DNA of 64,000 nt from Kaistia dalseonensis (GCF_030814715.1 NZ_JAUSVO010000001.1:434001-498000); one strand, 5' to 3'; positions 17,029 to 25,394 are shown, counted from the first letter of the stretch. The notes: generated by a model not told the origin, from the sequence alone. Program-made: numbers and translations.

Positions 17029-17880
17029 TCAGACGGCGATATTGTCGATCAACCGCGTCCGCCCCAGCCAAGCGGCCACCAGCAGGCGAAGCGGCTCGGT
17101 CGCAAGGTCGACCGGCTCGGCCAGTGTGCGGGCATTGCGCAGCGTCAGATAATCGGGCGTCCTGAAGCCGCTGGCCACGAGCCGCGCCGTGCCGGCCTCG
17201 ATCAGGGCCGCTGCCGGCTGGCCGGAGCGGATCCCCGCCGCGATCTCCTGAAGCGTGGCGGCGAGGATCGGCGCGACGGCCCGCTCCTCCGCCGTCAGAT
17301 AGGCGTTGCGGGAGGAGAGGGCGAGCCCGTCAGCCTCGCGGATGGTCGGCAGGCCGATGATCTCGGTCGGCAGGCGCAGATCGGCGACCAACTGTGTCAC
17401 GACGGCGAGCTGCTGATAGTCCTTCTCGCCGAAGAGCGCGACATCGGGGAAGCCGGCGATCAGCAGCTTCGCCACGACCGTCGCGACGCCGGCGAAGAAA
17501 TGCGGGCGGAAGTCGGTCTCGAGGCCGAGCGCCGGACCCTTGAGCGTGATCGTCGTGGCGAAGCCGGCCGGATACATCTCGGCCGCGTTCGGCGCGAAGA
17601 CGGCCTCGACCCCGAGCGCGGCCAGCTTCTCGACATCGCTCGCCTCGGTGCGCGGATAGGCGGCGAAGTCCTCGGTCGGGGCGAACTGCGCCGGATTGAC
17701 GAAGATGGTGACGATGATCCGCTCGGCGCGCGCGCGCGCCGCCTCGACGAGCGCGAGATGGCCGGAATGCAGGGCGCCCATGGTCGGCACCATGCCGACG
17801 CGGAGGCCGGCGCGATGCCATTCGGCGGAGAGCGCCTGGAGCGTGTCGACGGTGCGGATGATGCGGGGCGGGGTCGTCAT
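17029..17880 (-). CDS. panC: Pantothenate synthetase
   Basis: A 283-residue enzyme that joins pantoate and beta-alanine with ATP, the last step of pantothenate synthesis before coenzyme A. Both ATP-site signatures are intact: PTMGALHSGHLALV (HxGH-like, residues 31-44) and SSRNAYLT (KMSKS-like). FVNPAQF, GEKDYQQL and RPHFFAGVATVVAKL bind pantoate and nucleotide. The length is normal for the family. panB is not adjacent. The gene is convergent with the DUF1489 gene. Confidence 0.96.
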   Translation of the reverse strand: MTTPPRIIRTVDTLQALSAEWHRAGLRVGMVPTMGALHSGHLALVEAARARAERIIVTIFVNPAQFAPTEDFAAYPRTEASDVEKLAALGVEAVFAPNAAEMYPAGFATTITLKGPALGLETDFRPHFFAGVATVVAKLLIAGFPDVALFGEKDYQQLAVVTQLVADLRLPTEIIGLPTIREADGLALSSRNAYLTAEERAVAPILAATLQEIAAGIRSGQPAAALIEAGTARLVASGFRTPDYLTLRNARTLAEPVDLATEPLRLLVAAWLGRTRLIDNIAV

Positions 17881-18053
17881 GTCGACGCTGATCCTCGATG
17901 CGGGGCGCTAGACTGCTGGGCCTGACCGCGTGTGGCCGCCCGGCCATTGCGACCACGCTCTAGCAAATGGCGGCGCCGAGGGCCATTGCAGCGCGCCGCC
18001 TGCCGCCCCATTAGAGGAAGGGGCCGTGCAGAATCGGCTCGTCCGGGAGAGCC

Positions 18054-18686
18054 ATGGGCCTGATCATTCCACTACTGGGTGTGTTCGTCGTCGCGATCGG
18101 TCTCGCCTGGCTGTTTGCCGGCGAGAAAGGGCCTGAGGCATTGGGGCGGGCGGTGCGTCGTGGCGGCGCCTGGGGGCTGGTGGCCGTCGGCGTCGGCCTG
18201 TCGCTGGCCGGCCGCATGGCGATCGGCCTGCCACTGCTCGGGCTCGGCGTCTCCATGCTGAAGCCGCAGCGCCTCTTCGAGCACAAGCCCGTCCTCGACG
18301 CCAACCGCGTGCTGCGCGGCCGCTTCGCCGGCCGCACGCTCGATTCGCTCGGCCGCGACGAACTGGCGGCCCTCCATGCCGATCTCGCCGGCGCGCCGCG
18401 CGATCGCTCAATCCTGGAAGCGCATCTCGATCGCCGAATGCCCGGCTGGCGTGAAGACGTCGAGCGTGATGCGGCAGGCCGGTCGCGCCGCGCGACGGGC
18501 GCGGGCACCATGACAAAGGAGCAGGCCTACCAGATCCTTGGCCTTGCGCCCGGCGCTTCCGAGGCCGAAATCACCGCGGCCTACCGGCGGCTGATGAAGG
18601 GCGTTCATCCCGATCAGGGGGGGTCGACGTTCCTCGCCGCTCAGATCAACCAGGCGAAGGACAGGCTCCTCGACGGACATCGCTAG
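18054..18686 (+). CDS. Membrane-anchored J-domain protein
   Basis: A 210-residue protein. Two N-terminal hydrophobic helices (about 2-22 and 38-65) precede a linker and a C-terminal J domain (about 153-208), with the essential HPD in KGVHPDQGG that stimulates DnaK. There is no zinc-finger or substrate domain, so the layout resembles DjlC-type or Tim14/Pam18-like co-chaperones tethered at the membrane. The partner Hsp70 and clients are unknown. It is divergent from panC and convergent with the D,D-carboxypeptidase gene. Confidence 0.85.
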   Translation: MGLIIPLLGVFVVAIGLAWLFAGEKGPEALGRAVRRGGAWGLVAVGVGLSLAGRMAIGLPLLGLGVSMLKPQRLFEHKPVLDANRVLRGRFAGRTLDSLGRDELAALHADLAGAPRDRSILEAHLDRRMPGWREDVERDAAGRSRRATGAGTMTKEQAYQILGLAPGASEAEITAAYRRLMKGVHPDQGGSTFLAAQINQAKDRLLDGHR

Positions 18687-18738
18687 CTCCCATACGCGAT
18701 ACAAAGCGGAAGGCTAGAGGGACGGGACACCATCGCGC

Positions 18739-20280
18739 TCACTGGCGGATGGCGAGGCAGGACACGGAACGCTTGGTCAGATAGGCGCAGGCGGCGCGGG
18801 CCTCGTCCTTGCTGTCGAAGCCTGCGAAACGGGCGCGGTAGAAGGTGGCGTCGCCCTTGGTGAAGGTCTCGACCACGGGCGTCGCGTCGGCGAGCACCTT
18901 GCCGCCCTTGGACTTGGCGGTATCGAGCATGGAGCGGGCGCCATCCTGGCTCGGGGCGGCGGCGATCTGGATCTTCCAGCCGCTGCTTTCCTGGTCGGGC
19001 TGCACGGCGGCGGCGACCGGCGGGCTGTTATCCTCGGTATCGCCCTGGGCGATCGTGCCGCCTTCTTCGGTCGGGTCGTTGTCGGCGGTGGGAACCGGGC
19101 CGGCGATGGAGGCCGTCACGACCTTGGGGGTCGCCACCGGCTTGCCGCTCGGGCCGGCCTGGAACACCATGCGCGGGCCGTTGGACGGCGCCGGATCGGC
19201 TTCCGCCATGGCGATCGGAGCGACGGAGGCCGTCGCGACCTGGTCCTCGCCATCCTCGCTATTGTCGTCGACGGCCGCGACCTGCTGGACAGCGGGCTGC
19301 GGACGAACGCGCGGAGCGGGGGCGGCCGGGGCAGCCTCGGCGACGACCGGCGCCGTATCGGCATCGGCTTCCTCGATCGCCGGGGCAGGGGCAGTTGCGG
19401 CCTTGGCGACCATGAAGCCCGGCTTCTTGCCGCCGGCATAGGCCTGCGGCACGTATTTATCGAGCAGGCTGACCATCTGCCGGTCGCGCGCGCCGCCCGA
19501 ACTTCCGCCCATGACGGCCGCGACGACATAGCGGTTGTCGCGCTTCAGCGAGGTCACGAGGTTGAAGCCGGAGGCGTTGGTGTAGCCGGTCTTGATGCCG
19601 TCCACGCCCTCGACGCGGCCGAGCAGCTTGTTGTGGTTGCCGATGGTCTGGCCGCGATAGACGAAGGCGCGGGTCGAGAAATAGCGATAATAGCTCGGAT
19701 AGCGCTCCTGCAGCGCGCGGCCGAGCGTCGTCATGTCGCGCGCGGTTGTCCACTGGTTCGGATTGGGCAGGCCCGAGGCATTGCGGAAGGTGGTGCGGCT
19801 CATGCCGAGCGAACGCGCCGTCGACGTCATGCGGCGGGCGAAGGCGGCTTCGGTGCCGTCGAGATTTTCCGCGATCACCACGGCCGCATCATTGGCCGAG
19901 CGGGTGATGAGGCCGAGCATGGCGTCGCGCACGGTCACGGTCGAGCCCGGCTTCAGGCCGAGCTTGGTCGGCGACTGGCGGGCGGCGAAGGTCGAGACCT
20001 TGAGCTGGCTCGACATGGAGAGCTTGCCGCTGTCGAGCGCGCCGAACAGCAGATAGAGCGTCATCATCTTGGTCAGCGAGGCGGGATGGCGCGGGCCGTC
20101 GGGATCCTTGGCGTAAAGGACCTTTCCAGTCTTGGCATCGACCACGATGGCGGATTGCGGGGCGGCATTGGCTTCGACCGTCGTCGTCGCGATCGTCGCG
20201 CCAATGACGAGAAGGGCGGCGAAAGCGCTCCGGATCGTCCGGGCGCCATGCCGTCCGAGGGGGCTGATTGCCTTCAACAT
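18739..20280 (-). CDS. D-alanyl-D-alanine carboxypeptidase with C-terminal SPOR domain
   Basis: A 513-residue secreted penicillin-binding protein (class C, DacA/DacC-like) that trims the terminal D-Ala from peptidoglycan stems. The signal peptide ends near residue 40 (EANAA). The active-site motifs are SLTK (S68-K71), SAN (S128-N130) and KTG (K230-G232). A long Ala/Pro-rich linker (about 290-430) leads to a SPOR domain (WKIQIAAAPSQDGARSML and onward), which binds denuded glycan at the septum. It is the only gene in its transcription unit. Confidence 0.93.
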   Translation of the reverse strand: MLKAISPLGRHGARTIRSAFAALLVIGATIATTTVEANAAPQSAIVVDAKTGKVLYAKDPDGPRHPASLTKMMTLYLLFGALDSGKLSMSSQLKVSTFAARQSPTKLGLKPGSTVTVRDAMLGLITRSANDAAVVIAENLDGTEAAFARRMTSTARSLGMSRTTFRNASGLPNPNQWTTARDMTTLGRALQERYPSYYRYFSTRAFVYRGQTIGNHNKLLGRVEGVDGIKTGYTNASGFNLVTSLKRDNRYVVAAVMGGSSGGARDRQMVSLLDKYVPQAYAGGKKPGFMVAKAATAPAPAIEEADADTAPVVAEAAPAAPAPRVRPQPAVQQVAAVDDNSEDGEDQVATASVAPIAMAEADPAPSNGPRMVFQAGPSGKPVATPKVVTASIAGPVPTADNDPTEEGGTIAQGDTEDNSPPVAAAVQPDQESSGWKIQIAAAPSQDGARSMLDTAKSKGGKVLADATPVVETFTKGDATFYRARFAGFDSKDEARAACAYLTKRSVSCLAIRQ

Positions 20281-20701
20281 GTCGAAAGAATTCTCCGCGT
20301 CTCACTGGCCGAAAAAGGAACGCCGGCAGTGCCCATTCGAATCGAAACCCATGACCGGTTCTTTTTTGAGGCAGAGACCGACACGTCGCGCATTTCGCTT
20401 CGATGGGAGGATCGAAGGCTTTCGATTGTCGCGCCGTCCGGCTCCGCCGATGGGTTCTGGAGCGCTCTTGCGCCGCGTCGCCCGCCGATCACCAACAAAG
20501 GCTAAGGAAACGCCGTTACGAATCCGTAAAAATCGACAATTTGTCCCGGTCCCGTTTTGAGGCGCCGCCCGGGGGCGACGTTAGCGGCGATTTCACTCTT
20601 TGTGCAACGCAGCAATTTTGCTTGACTTTGGTGCTGCGGCACCTAATCGTTTCTCGTGGGCAGGCTGGCCATCCCGCCAGTTTCCGTCGCGGAGGGATCT
20701 C
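20281..20701. other. Intergenic region upstream of the carboxypeptidase and phasin genes
   Basis: This 421-base spacer must hold the divergent promoters. An open frame on the plus strand from GTG 20329 to 20505 (58 codons, with AAGGAA about ten bases before it) is a possible small protein, but it has no recognised family. Nothing else was seen apart from the phasin promoter described separately. Confidence 0.4.
20601..20649 (+). promoter_or_regulatory. Putative phasin promoter with TGC-N-GCA elements
   Basis: TTGACT (20622-20627) and TAATCG (20644-20649) are 16 bases apart. TGCAACGCA lies just upstream (about 20603-20611), and TGCTGCGGCA (20632-20641) lies between the two hexamers. The TGC-N3/4-GCA arrangement resembles the operator known for the PHA regulator PhaR in Paracoccus. 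The match is short and the assignment is inference. Confidence 0.35.
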
Positions 20702-21034
20702 ATGATCAGCGGTTTCGAGGATGTGCAAAAGGCTTCCAAGGAAAATATCGACCTGGCAATGAAGAGCTTCGACGCCATGGGCAAGGGCATGCAGGCCATG
20801 GCCCTGGAAGCCGCCGACTATTCGAAGAAGAGCTTCGAGAGCGGCAGCGCCGCGCTGGAAAAGCTGATGGCCGCCAAGAGCATCGAGAAGGTCGTCGAAG
20901 TTCAGAGTGAGTTCGCCAAGTCCGCCTATGAGGGCTATGTCGGCGAGATGAACAAGTTCAGCGCCATGATGACGGACTTCGCCAAGGACGCCTACAAGCC
21001 GTTCGAGAGCATGTTCGGCAAATATCCGAAGTAA
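20702..21034 (+). CDS. Phasin family protein
   Basis: A 110-residue helical protein without a signal peptide that matches the alphaproteobacterial phasin family, amphipathic proteins that coat polyhydroxyalkanoate granules. It is rich in Lys, Ala, Met and Phe (SFDAMGKGMQAMALEAADYSKKSFE), and its length is typical. A GGAGGG stands just before ATG 20702. It has its own promoter and a strong terminator, so it is monocistronic and probably highly expressed. No pha synthase gene is in the window. Confidence 0.88.
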   Translation: MISGFEDVQKASKENIDLAMKSFDAMGKGMQAMALEAADYSKKSFESGSAALEKLMAAKSIEKVVEVQSEFAKSAYEGYVGEMNKFSAMMTDFAKDAYKPFESMFGKYPK

Positions 21035-21060
21035 GCATCGGCTCCTTGCCGATCGACCGA

Positions 21061-21085
21061 AGCCCGGCCTCGCGCCGGGCTTTTT
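21061..21085 (+). terminator. Rho-independent terminator of the phasin gene
   Basis: A perfect AGCCCGGC/GCCGGGCT stem (21061-21068 with 21074-21081), a five-base loop, and a T run to 21085. Confidence 0.92.
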
Positions 21086-21727
21086 GTTGGCTGCGTCGAA
21101 ATGGTGCAGCGCGGCGTAAACGTTTTCGGAAGTCACGCCGAGGCGCCCCGTCGGCGATCGCCGCGAGGGTTGCAGGAGGTGGCGCGGGGCGCAGCGAACC
21201 GCCGGCGTCCAGGCGGGCGCCGGCGAAAAGTGGTTTGATCATGTGCCTGGAACCGCCTGGTCGGGCGATCCGCGGCCCCGCGCACGGGATGTTTTCCAGC
21301 CTGTTCTCGATCGACCCGGGGTGTATCGTTGCTTGGGCCACCCCTTCGACGATGTCGCGCGCCGCGAAAGTGCCGCGGCGTCGTCCTGTGCCCTGCGTTC
21401 CAGGGCAGGCGTATCGAGCTTGGCCGCCGCCGCTCACCCGGTTCGTGACGCCGGATCAACGACAGCTTCCCGTTTCCCGCCCGCGTCTCGGAACGACCGG
21501 TTCGCCCTCCTGCATGGGCGGGAACGAAGCGATTATGCGGCCGCTCCGGGAGGGCGGGGATAGAATTTAATGAAGTTTATTTTATCCCCGCGTTCCAAAC
21601 CCGTGTTACGCGCGGGCGCGCGCGCCCGCCCGATGGTTGGGCAGATCGCCCCGCGGGCAGGGCACAGGGCGCTGTCTCGCCGCTCCATCGGACCCGGCTG
21701 GCGCGCGGGCGCGACCGGCCCGGGCGA
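21086..21727. other. Intergenic region without a convincing gene
   Basis: This 640-base stretch has several open frames, but none has a protein-like composition. An AT-rich patch lies at 21563-21590 in otherwise GC-rich DNA. A GC-only palindrome at about 21613-21632 (GCGGGCGCGCGCGCCCGC) could be a terminator stem for the minus-strand lipoprotein genes, although no T run follows on that strand. Confidence 0.4.
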
Positions 21728-21904
21728 TCAGCGGTGGTTGCTGCGGCAGGCGTTGATGTCGTTCGTGCCGCCGCTGCCGCAGGCGTTCGGCGGATTGTTC
21801 ATCGCGTAAATCGCGGCAGCGTTGTTTGGATCGTAATTCGTCGAACAACCGGCAAGTCCGGCGACGCCGGATGCGACGGCGATCAGGATGAGGAAAGAGC
21901 GCAT
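21728..21904 (-). CDS. Small lipoprotein, tandem copy A
   Basis: A 58-residue protein (ATG 21904 to TGA). MRSFLILIAVASGVAGLAGC is a lipoprotein signal with the lipobox LAGC (Cys20), after which STNYDPNNAAAIYAMNNPPN and two Cys in CGSGGTNDINAC follow. A mature peptide of about 38 residues would be lipid-anchored, probably in the outer membrane, possibly with one disulfide. It is clearly paralogous to the gene at 22036-22212, which has the same length and strand. No named family was recognised. Confidence 0.8.
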   Translation of the reverse strand: MRSFLILIAVASGVAGLAGCSTNYDPNNAAAIYAMNNPPNACGSGGTNDINACRSNHR

Positions 21905-22035
21905 GTTGAGTTTCCCGGAAGCTTGGAATGAGCTGCTTGTACCGCTTCGCTGTCGTCGTCACCCGGGGCCGGCGCCAACCCGTCGTTCAGGCGACGGGTT
22001 GGTGACCGGACGGGTTGGCCGCCGACGCGCCGCGA

Positions 22036-22212
22036 TCAGCGGTTGCTGCTGCTGCAATCATTGATGTTGGCCGTGCCGCCAGGGCCGCAGCTGTTCGGCG
22101 GGTTGTTCATCGCCTGGATGGCGGGATCGTTGGGATTGGTGGTGCAGCCGGCGAGGCTGGACAGGCCAGTGAGGCTGCCGGCCATGGCGAGGAGGATGAT
22201 GAAGGAACGCAT
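22036..22212 (-). CDS. Small lipoprotein, tandem copy B
   Basis: A 58-residue paralog of the preceding gene: MRSFIILLAMAGSLTGLSSL then AGC (lipobox SLAGC), with mature TTNPNDPAIQAMNNPPN and CGPGGTANINDC. AMNNPPN-x-CG, GGT, IN and the two Cys are kept between the copies, while the signal peptides have diverged. A 131-base spacer separates the two genes. It probably has its own promoter in 22213-22338. The function is unknown. Confidence 0.8.
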   Translation of the reverse strand: MRSFIILLAMAGSLTGLSSLAGCTTNPNDPAIQAMNNPPNSCGPGGTANINDCSSSNR

Positions 22213-22338
22213 GTCAGGAATCCCGGGCTTGTCCCTCACGCGAGGGTCATTGCGGATATAGGGTCTGGCGCGCGCCGGACCAGCCGCGCTTTGTCGCACT
22301 CGCATGGACCCATGCTCACAAGAGCGCGATGATCGAGA

Positions 22339-22779
22339 TCAATCCTCCGCCGCTGCCGGCCAGAGCCGTTCGTCGAAGCGGAAGGGCCGCGTGCTCGCGA
22401 TCGCCAGCGCGGCGGCGCGCGGATGGGCCGGGTTGATGAGCAGGTTGGCGCTCTCCGGCACGATGAAGGAGGGCACGCGCAGGATCGGCGTGCGCGCTTC
22501 CGCCAGCCAGCGATCGCCGAAGGCGACGGGATCGTCGGGCAGCGTCGCCGCCGTCTCGATCTCGAGCGCGTCGCAATCGATCGCCACGAGCAGATAATCC
22601 TCCGGCAGCAATTCGGGCGGCAGGTCGAGATGCACGCGCACTTCGAGCACGGCGAGCGCCGCCGTCTCGGCCGCATAGATCAGCGCCCGGCCGCGCGCAT
22701 TCCAGCGCCCGCCATAGAGCCGCGCGCCCGCCCCGGAGAGATCGGCATAGGGCGCGCGACAGATGCGCCAGGCGATCAT
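22339..22779 (-). CDS. RES-domain toxin
   Basis: A 146-residue protein of the RES family (ParT/MbcT-like ADP-ribosyl- or NAD-targeting toxins). The opening IAWRICRAPYADLSGAGARLYGGRWN contains the conserved Arg and GRWN block, followed by YAAETAALAVLEV with Tyr and Glu of the active site, and a later SFIVPESANLLINPAHPRA, which resembles the conserved C-terminal block. RES toxins deplete NAD+ or modify a housekeeping enzyme. Its cognate Xre-type antitoxin lies 187 bases upstream on the same strand. Confidence 0.9.
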   Translation of the reverse strand: MIAWRICRAPYADLSGAGARLYGGRWNARGRALIYAAETAALAVLEVRVHLDLPPELLPEDYLLVAIDCDALEIETAATLPDDPVAFGDRWLAEARTPILRVPSFIVPESANLLINPAHPRAAALAIASTRPFRFDERLWPAAAED

Positions 22780-22966
22780 CGCGGCGACGCCGTCATGCTG
22801 GTGAGGCTGTCATGGTGATCGGGGATCATGGGCGAGGCCATTCGGGGCGGGCGCCGTCATCGGGCGATGCGATCATGGGCGCGATGCGTTCAGGAGGCCG
22901 GACGCCGATGCGGGTGTTGCGCCTCGCGCCGTGACGGTACGCGCGGGGCATCGGCGGACCGCGCCG

Positions 22967-23395
22967 TCAGGCGGCGATGCCGTGGTCAATGCGGCCGAGC
23001 AGCGTCTCGACCTGCAGCGCGCCCTCCGACGTATCGAGCAGCGAGAGCGGCGCGACACCGGCGAGCGCGGTCGTCGGCCGGCGCAGCCATGTCGCCGCCT
23101 TCTCGCGCGAGCCGAACGTATCCTCCGCCGCCGCGATCACCCGCGCCGCGCGCATCAGCCGGTCGGACTGGTCGGCGGTCAGGCGGCCGATCTTCTTGCG
23201 ATGGGAGAGCGTCTTGCGCGGCAGCACGACCTCGTCGACCTCGGCAAGCGTCATCCGCCCCGTCGCGATGACATGATCCACCGCCGCCACCGGCAGACCA
23301 TGCCGCACGGCCGCAATCAGATCCTGCCCGGTCCGAATGACAAACCCCAGCGTCGGCTCCCCGCCGACTATGTCGAGCGCATGCGTATGGGTCAT
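22967..23395 (-). CDS. Xre/MbcA/ParS-type antitoxin (DUF2384)
   Basis: A 142-residue antitoxin. The N-terminal half includes LIAAVRHGLPVAAVDHVIA and the helix-turn-helix region; the C-terminal DUF2384 toxin-binding domain reads FGSREKAATWLRRPTTALAG then PLSLLDTSEGALQVETLLGRIDHG. It should neutralise the RES toxin and repress the operon. The gene order antitoxin then toxin is normal, but the 187-base gap to the toxin is longer than the usual overlap. Confidence 0.9.
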   Translation of the reverse strand: MTHTHALDIVGGEPTLGFVIRTGQDLIAAVRHGLPVAAVDHVIATGRMTLAEVDEVVLPRKTLSHRKKIGRLTADQSDRLMRAARVIAAAEDTFGSREKAATWLRRPTTALAGVAPLSLLDTSEGALQVETLLGRIDHGIAA

Positions 23396-23462
23396 GAAAT
23401 TGCCTCCAGGCGATATGCCCGGAATATAGGGGCATATGGCCGGGGAGGGAAGGGGACGCTGT

Positions 23463-24875
23463 TCAGGATAAGGGTTCCACAGTGGCTAGTTTCACCAGCA
23501 GGCGATCCTCTGTGGCAAGCCGGCTGGTGTCAAAATGCCGATGGAAGGCCGAAGCAGTGATGCTATAGGCATCCTCACTCTCCGGCTGGAGGTTAGTGGC
23601 AGCGCCCCACCAATCTACGCCCCGATCTGCTTTCAGCGAATATGCGACATAGTTGGCGAGTATGCCCAGATCCATTTTATGCTGGCCTGCGACCTGCCGT
23701 ACTGTTTGCTTTAGGCTGGCGACGCTTCCATTCGCCCGCTCCACGGCTTCCCTATAGAGCTCTTTGGCATTTCCTCCGAGAAGAACATTGCCCGCAAACT
23801 CATTGGCGGCAAGTTCCTCCTCTGACTCCCTTCGGTCAGGATCTGAACCGTCGATGCTGATGGCCTCAAAGTCAGAGCGCGCTTCATCGCCCGCATGGTA
23901 CAATTCATGAACCAAGTCGAATAGCCATCGTGACTCTGATCTCACTGACTGCTTCAGGACAATGACGTTTCGATCGTTGATACGCCAGCAACATCCGTGG
24001 AAACGGATCGGGTCGCTCAACGGAATAACGGCGATACCCATGCCCCAGACCTTGTCCAGTGCGGACTGTAGGGTTAACTCGCCACGCTCGCATAGGAAGT
24101 CGCGCATCTGCTTCCAGTCCCGAGGTACTGGCACGCTTTCCGTGTCGATGACGGATGAGACCCGTTCTGCTACATGGTACGCGTATTGGGTGTAGGCTCG
24201 GACTCGAACGGGATTGGCGTCTTTCGGAAGCTTATAACGCGCGATATCAACTGCGGCGTAGTTGAAATTATTGGAATCGATGCTCCCGTCTGGGCGAACT
24301 ACTATGTTCCAAATATTCTGCAGATATTTTGATGCAGCAGCGATTATTTCGTGTGGCTTCGGCCCTGCGTCGGGGACTATCCTCCGTTGGAGAAACTTAA
24401 GATCGATGCCGAGCGCACTCAGTGCGCTAGCGCTGCTTCTTGCATTGCTCTGAAACGATATGCTCTCAAGAATTGAGATGTCGAGCGCATCGGCGATTTT
24501 GACTAGATTATTGAAGCCAGTGGTTTCGTAGTCAGCATTTTCCCAACGCTGGACTTGTTGAGCCTTGACACCAATGCGATCCGCTAGCTCTTGGTGCGTT
24601 AGCCCCCTGACAATCCTTGCCTTGATAATGCCAAGGGGCAACCCTTCAAGCGAACCCACCTCGATCCGATCGACTTTGCCCGACTTCAAACAATGGTACT
24701 CGTCGATCTCCCGTTGCAACGTCGAGAGCTGACTTTCCATCCCGTCGATATAGGCCTTCCACATGATTGGGTGAGTGTTCTCAGGGGCATCACGGTGGCG
24801 AGCGTCAGCGATCGCTTCTTCGAAGCGGCGGGCCTGCTTCTGCGTGATCCCAAGCTGGCGCTCGTTCTTAATCAT
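23463..24875 (-). CDS. XRE-ImmA/IrrE metalloprotease regulator
   Basis: A 470-residue cytosolic protein. A helical N-terminus (1-70) is followed by an XRE helix-turn-helix (about 80-135; GLTHQELADRIGVKAQQVQRWEN) and an ImmA/IrrE zinc-peptidase domain with HELYH (H323-H327) and a downstream EEELAANEFAGNVLL that supplies the third ligand. Such proteins cleave or sequester repressors or antitoxins (ImmA/ImmR, IrrE/DdrO). The gene overlaps the nucleotidyltransferase-like gene by ATGA. Both have visibly lower GC than their neighbours, which suggests horizontal acquisition. Target and trigger are unknown. Confidence 0.85.
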   Translation of the reverse strand: MIKNERQLGITQKQARRFEEAIADARHRDAPENTHPIMWKAYIDGMESQLSTLQREIDEYHCLKSGKVDRIEVGSLEGLPLGIIKARIVRGLTHQELADRIGVKAQQVQRWENADYETTGFNNLVKIADALDISILESISFQSNARSSASALSALGIDLKFLQRRIVPDAGPKPHEIIAAASKYLQNIWNIVVRPDGSIDSNNFNYAAVDIARYKLPKDANPVRVRAYTQYAYHVAERVSSVIDTESVPVPRDWKQMRDFLCERGELTLQSALDKVWGMGIAVIPLSDPIRFHGCCWRINDRNVIVLKQSVRSESRWLFDLVHELYHAGDEARSDFEAISIDGSDPDRRESEEELAANEFAGNVLLGGNAKELYREAVERANGSVASLKQTVRQVAGQHKMDLGILANYVAYSLKADRGVDWWGAATNLQPESEDAYSITASAFHRHFDTSRLATEDRLLVKLATVEPLS

Positions 24876-25312
24876 GGCAATGTTCCCAAATCGATAACCA
24901 CAATACCCTTCGGTTTGCCGTCTTTCGTATGTTGAAAGAAGCTTAAATATGGTTCTCCTAACAGTGTCGCCTTACCTTCGGCAAAGAACATCTCGCCGAG
25001 ATACTTCGCCTTTTGTGCCGCACGTTCGTTACTGAAATCGAAAAAGACAGAATCTAGTTTGGTCGGATCAACTCTCGCAATTTCAAAACAAGCATCCCAA
25101 TCTCCTGGATTTGCCTTTTTTGTTGCAAAGCTGCCATCGACGTAAACTCGCGTCACTCCGGCCAGCGCCAATGCTCTACAGGCGGCCAAGAGGCCCCCCA
25201 TCAACATCTTCCGCCGGTCATTATAAGCAAGAAGCTCTTCAGCCTCCGACCAGGTGAGGGTATGGATGCCCGCTGGCAACCTGCCACTAACGCCACCAAA
25301 TCGCAGCTTCAT
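24872..25312 (-). CDS. Nucleotidyltransferase-like protein (putative toxin/effector)
   Basis: A 146-residue protein with the minimal nucleotidyltransferase signature: V-D-G60-S61, nine residues, D71-W-D73 (pattern hG[GS]x9Dh[DE]). It resembles small stand-alone proteins of the DUF6932 kind, although that assignment is from memory. The fold transfers nucleotides to protein or RNA and is used by several toxins. An AAAGG precedes ATG 25312. It is first in a two-gene operon with the XRE-ImmA/IrrE gene (4-base overlap). Codon choice is AT-richer than its neighbours. Confidence 0.75.
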   Translation of the reverse strand: MKLRFGGVSGRLPAGIHTLTWSEAEELLAYNDRRKMLMGGLLAACRALALAGVTRVYVDGSFATKKANPGDWDACFEIARVDPTKLDSVFFDFSNERAAQKAKYLGEMFFAEGKATLLGEPYLSFFQHTKDGKPKGIVVIDLGTLP

Positions 25313-25394
25313 AACAACCTTTATGTTGTGTTGATTACAGGGGAGTCAAGCACAATCAATGGACGCCTACCGGTGCCAGCTCCGCTGGATTGGT

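Noticed and set aside
21046-21570. Plus-strand open frames of 100-170 codons after the phasin terminator
   Set aside because: Composition is Arg/Pro-rich without hydrophobic cores, no ribosome-binding site is convincing, and no family is recognised.
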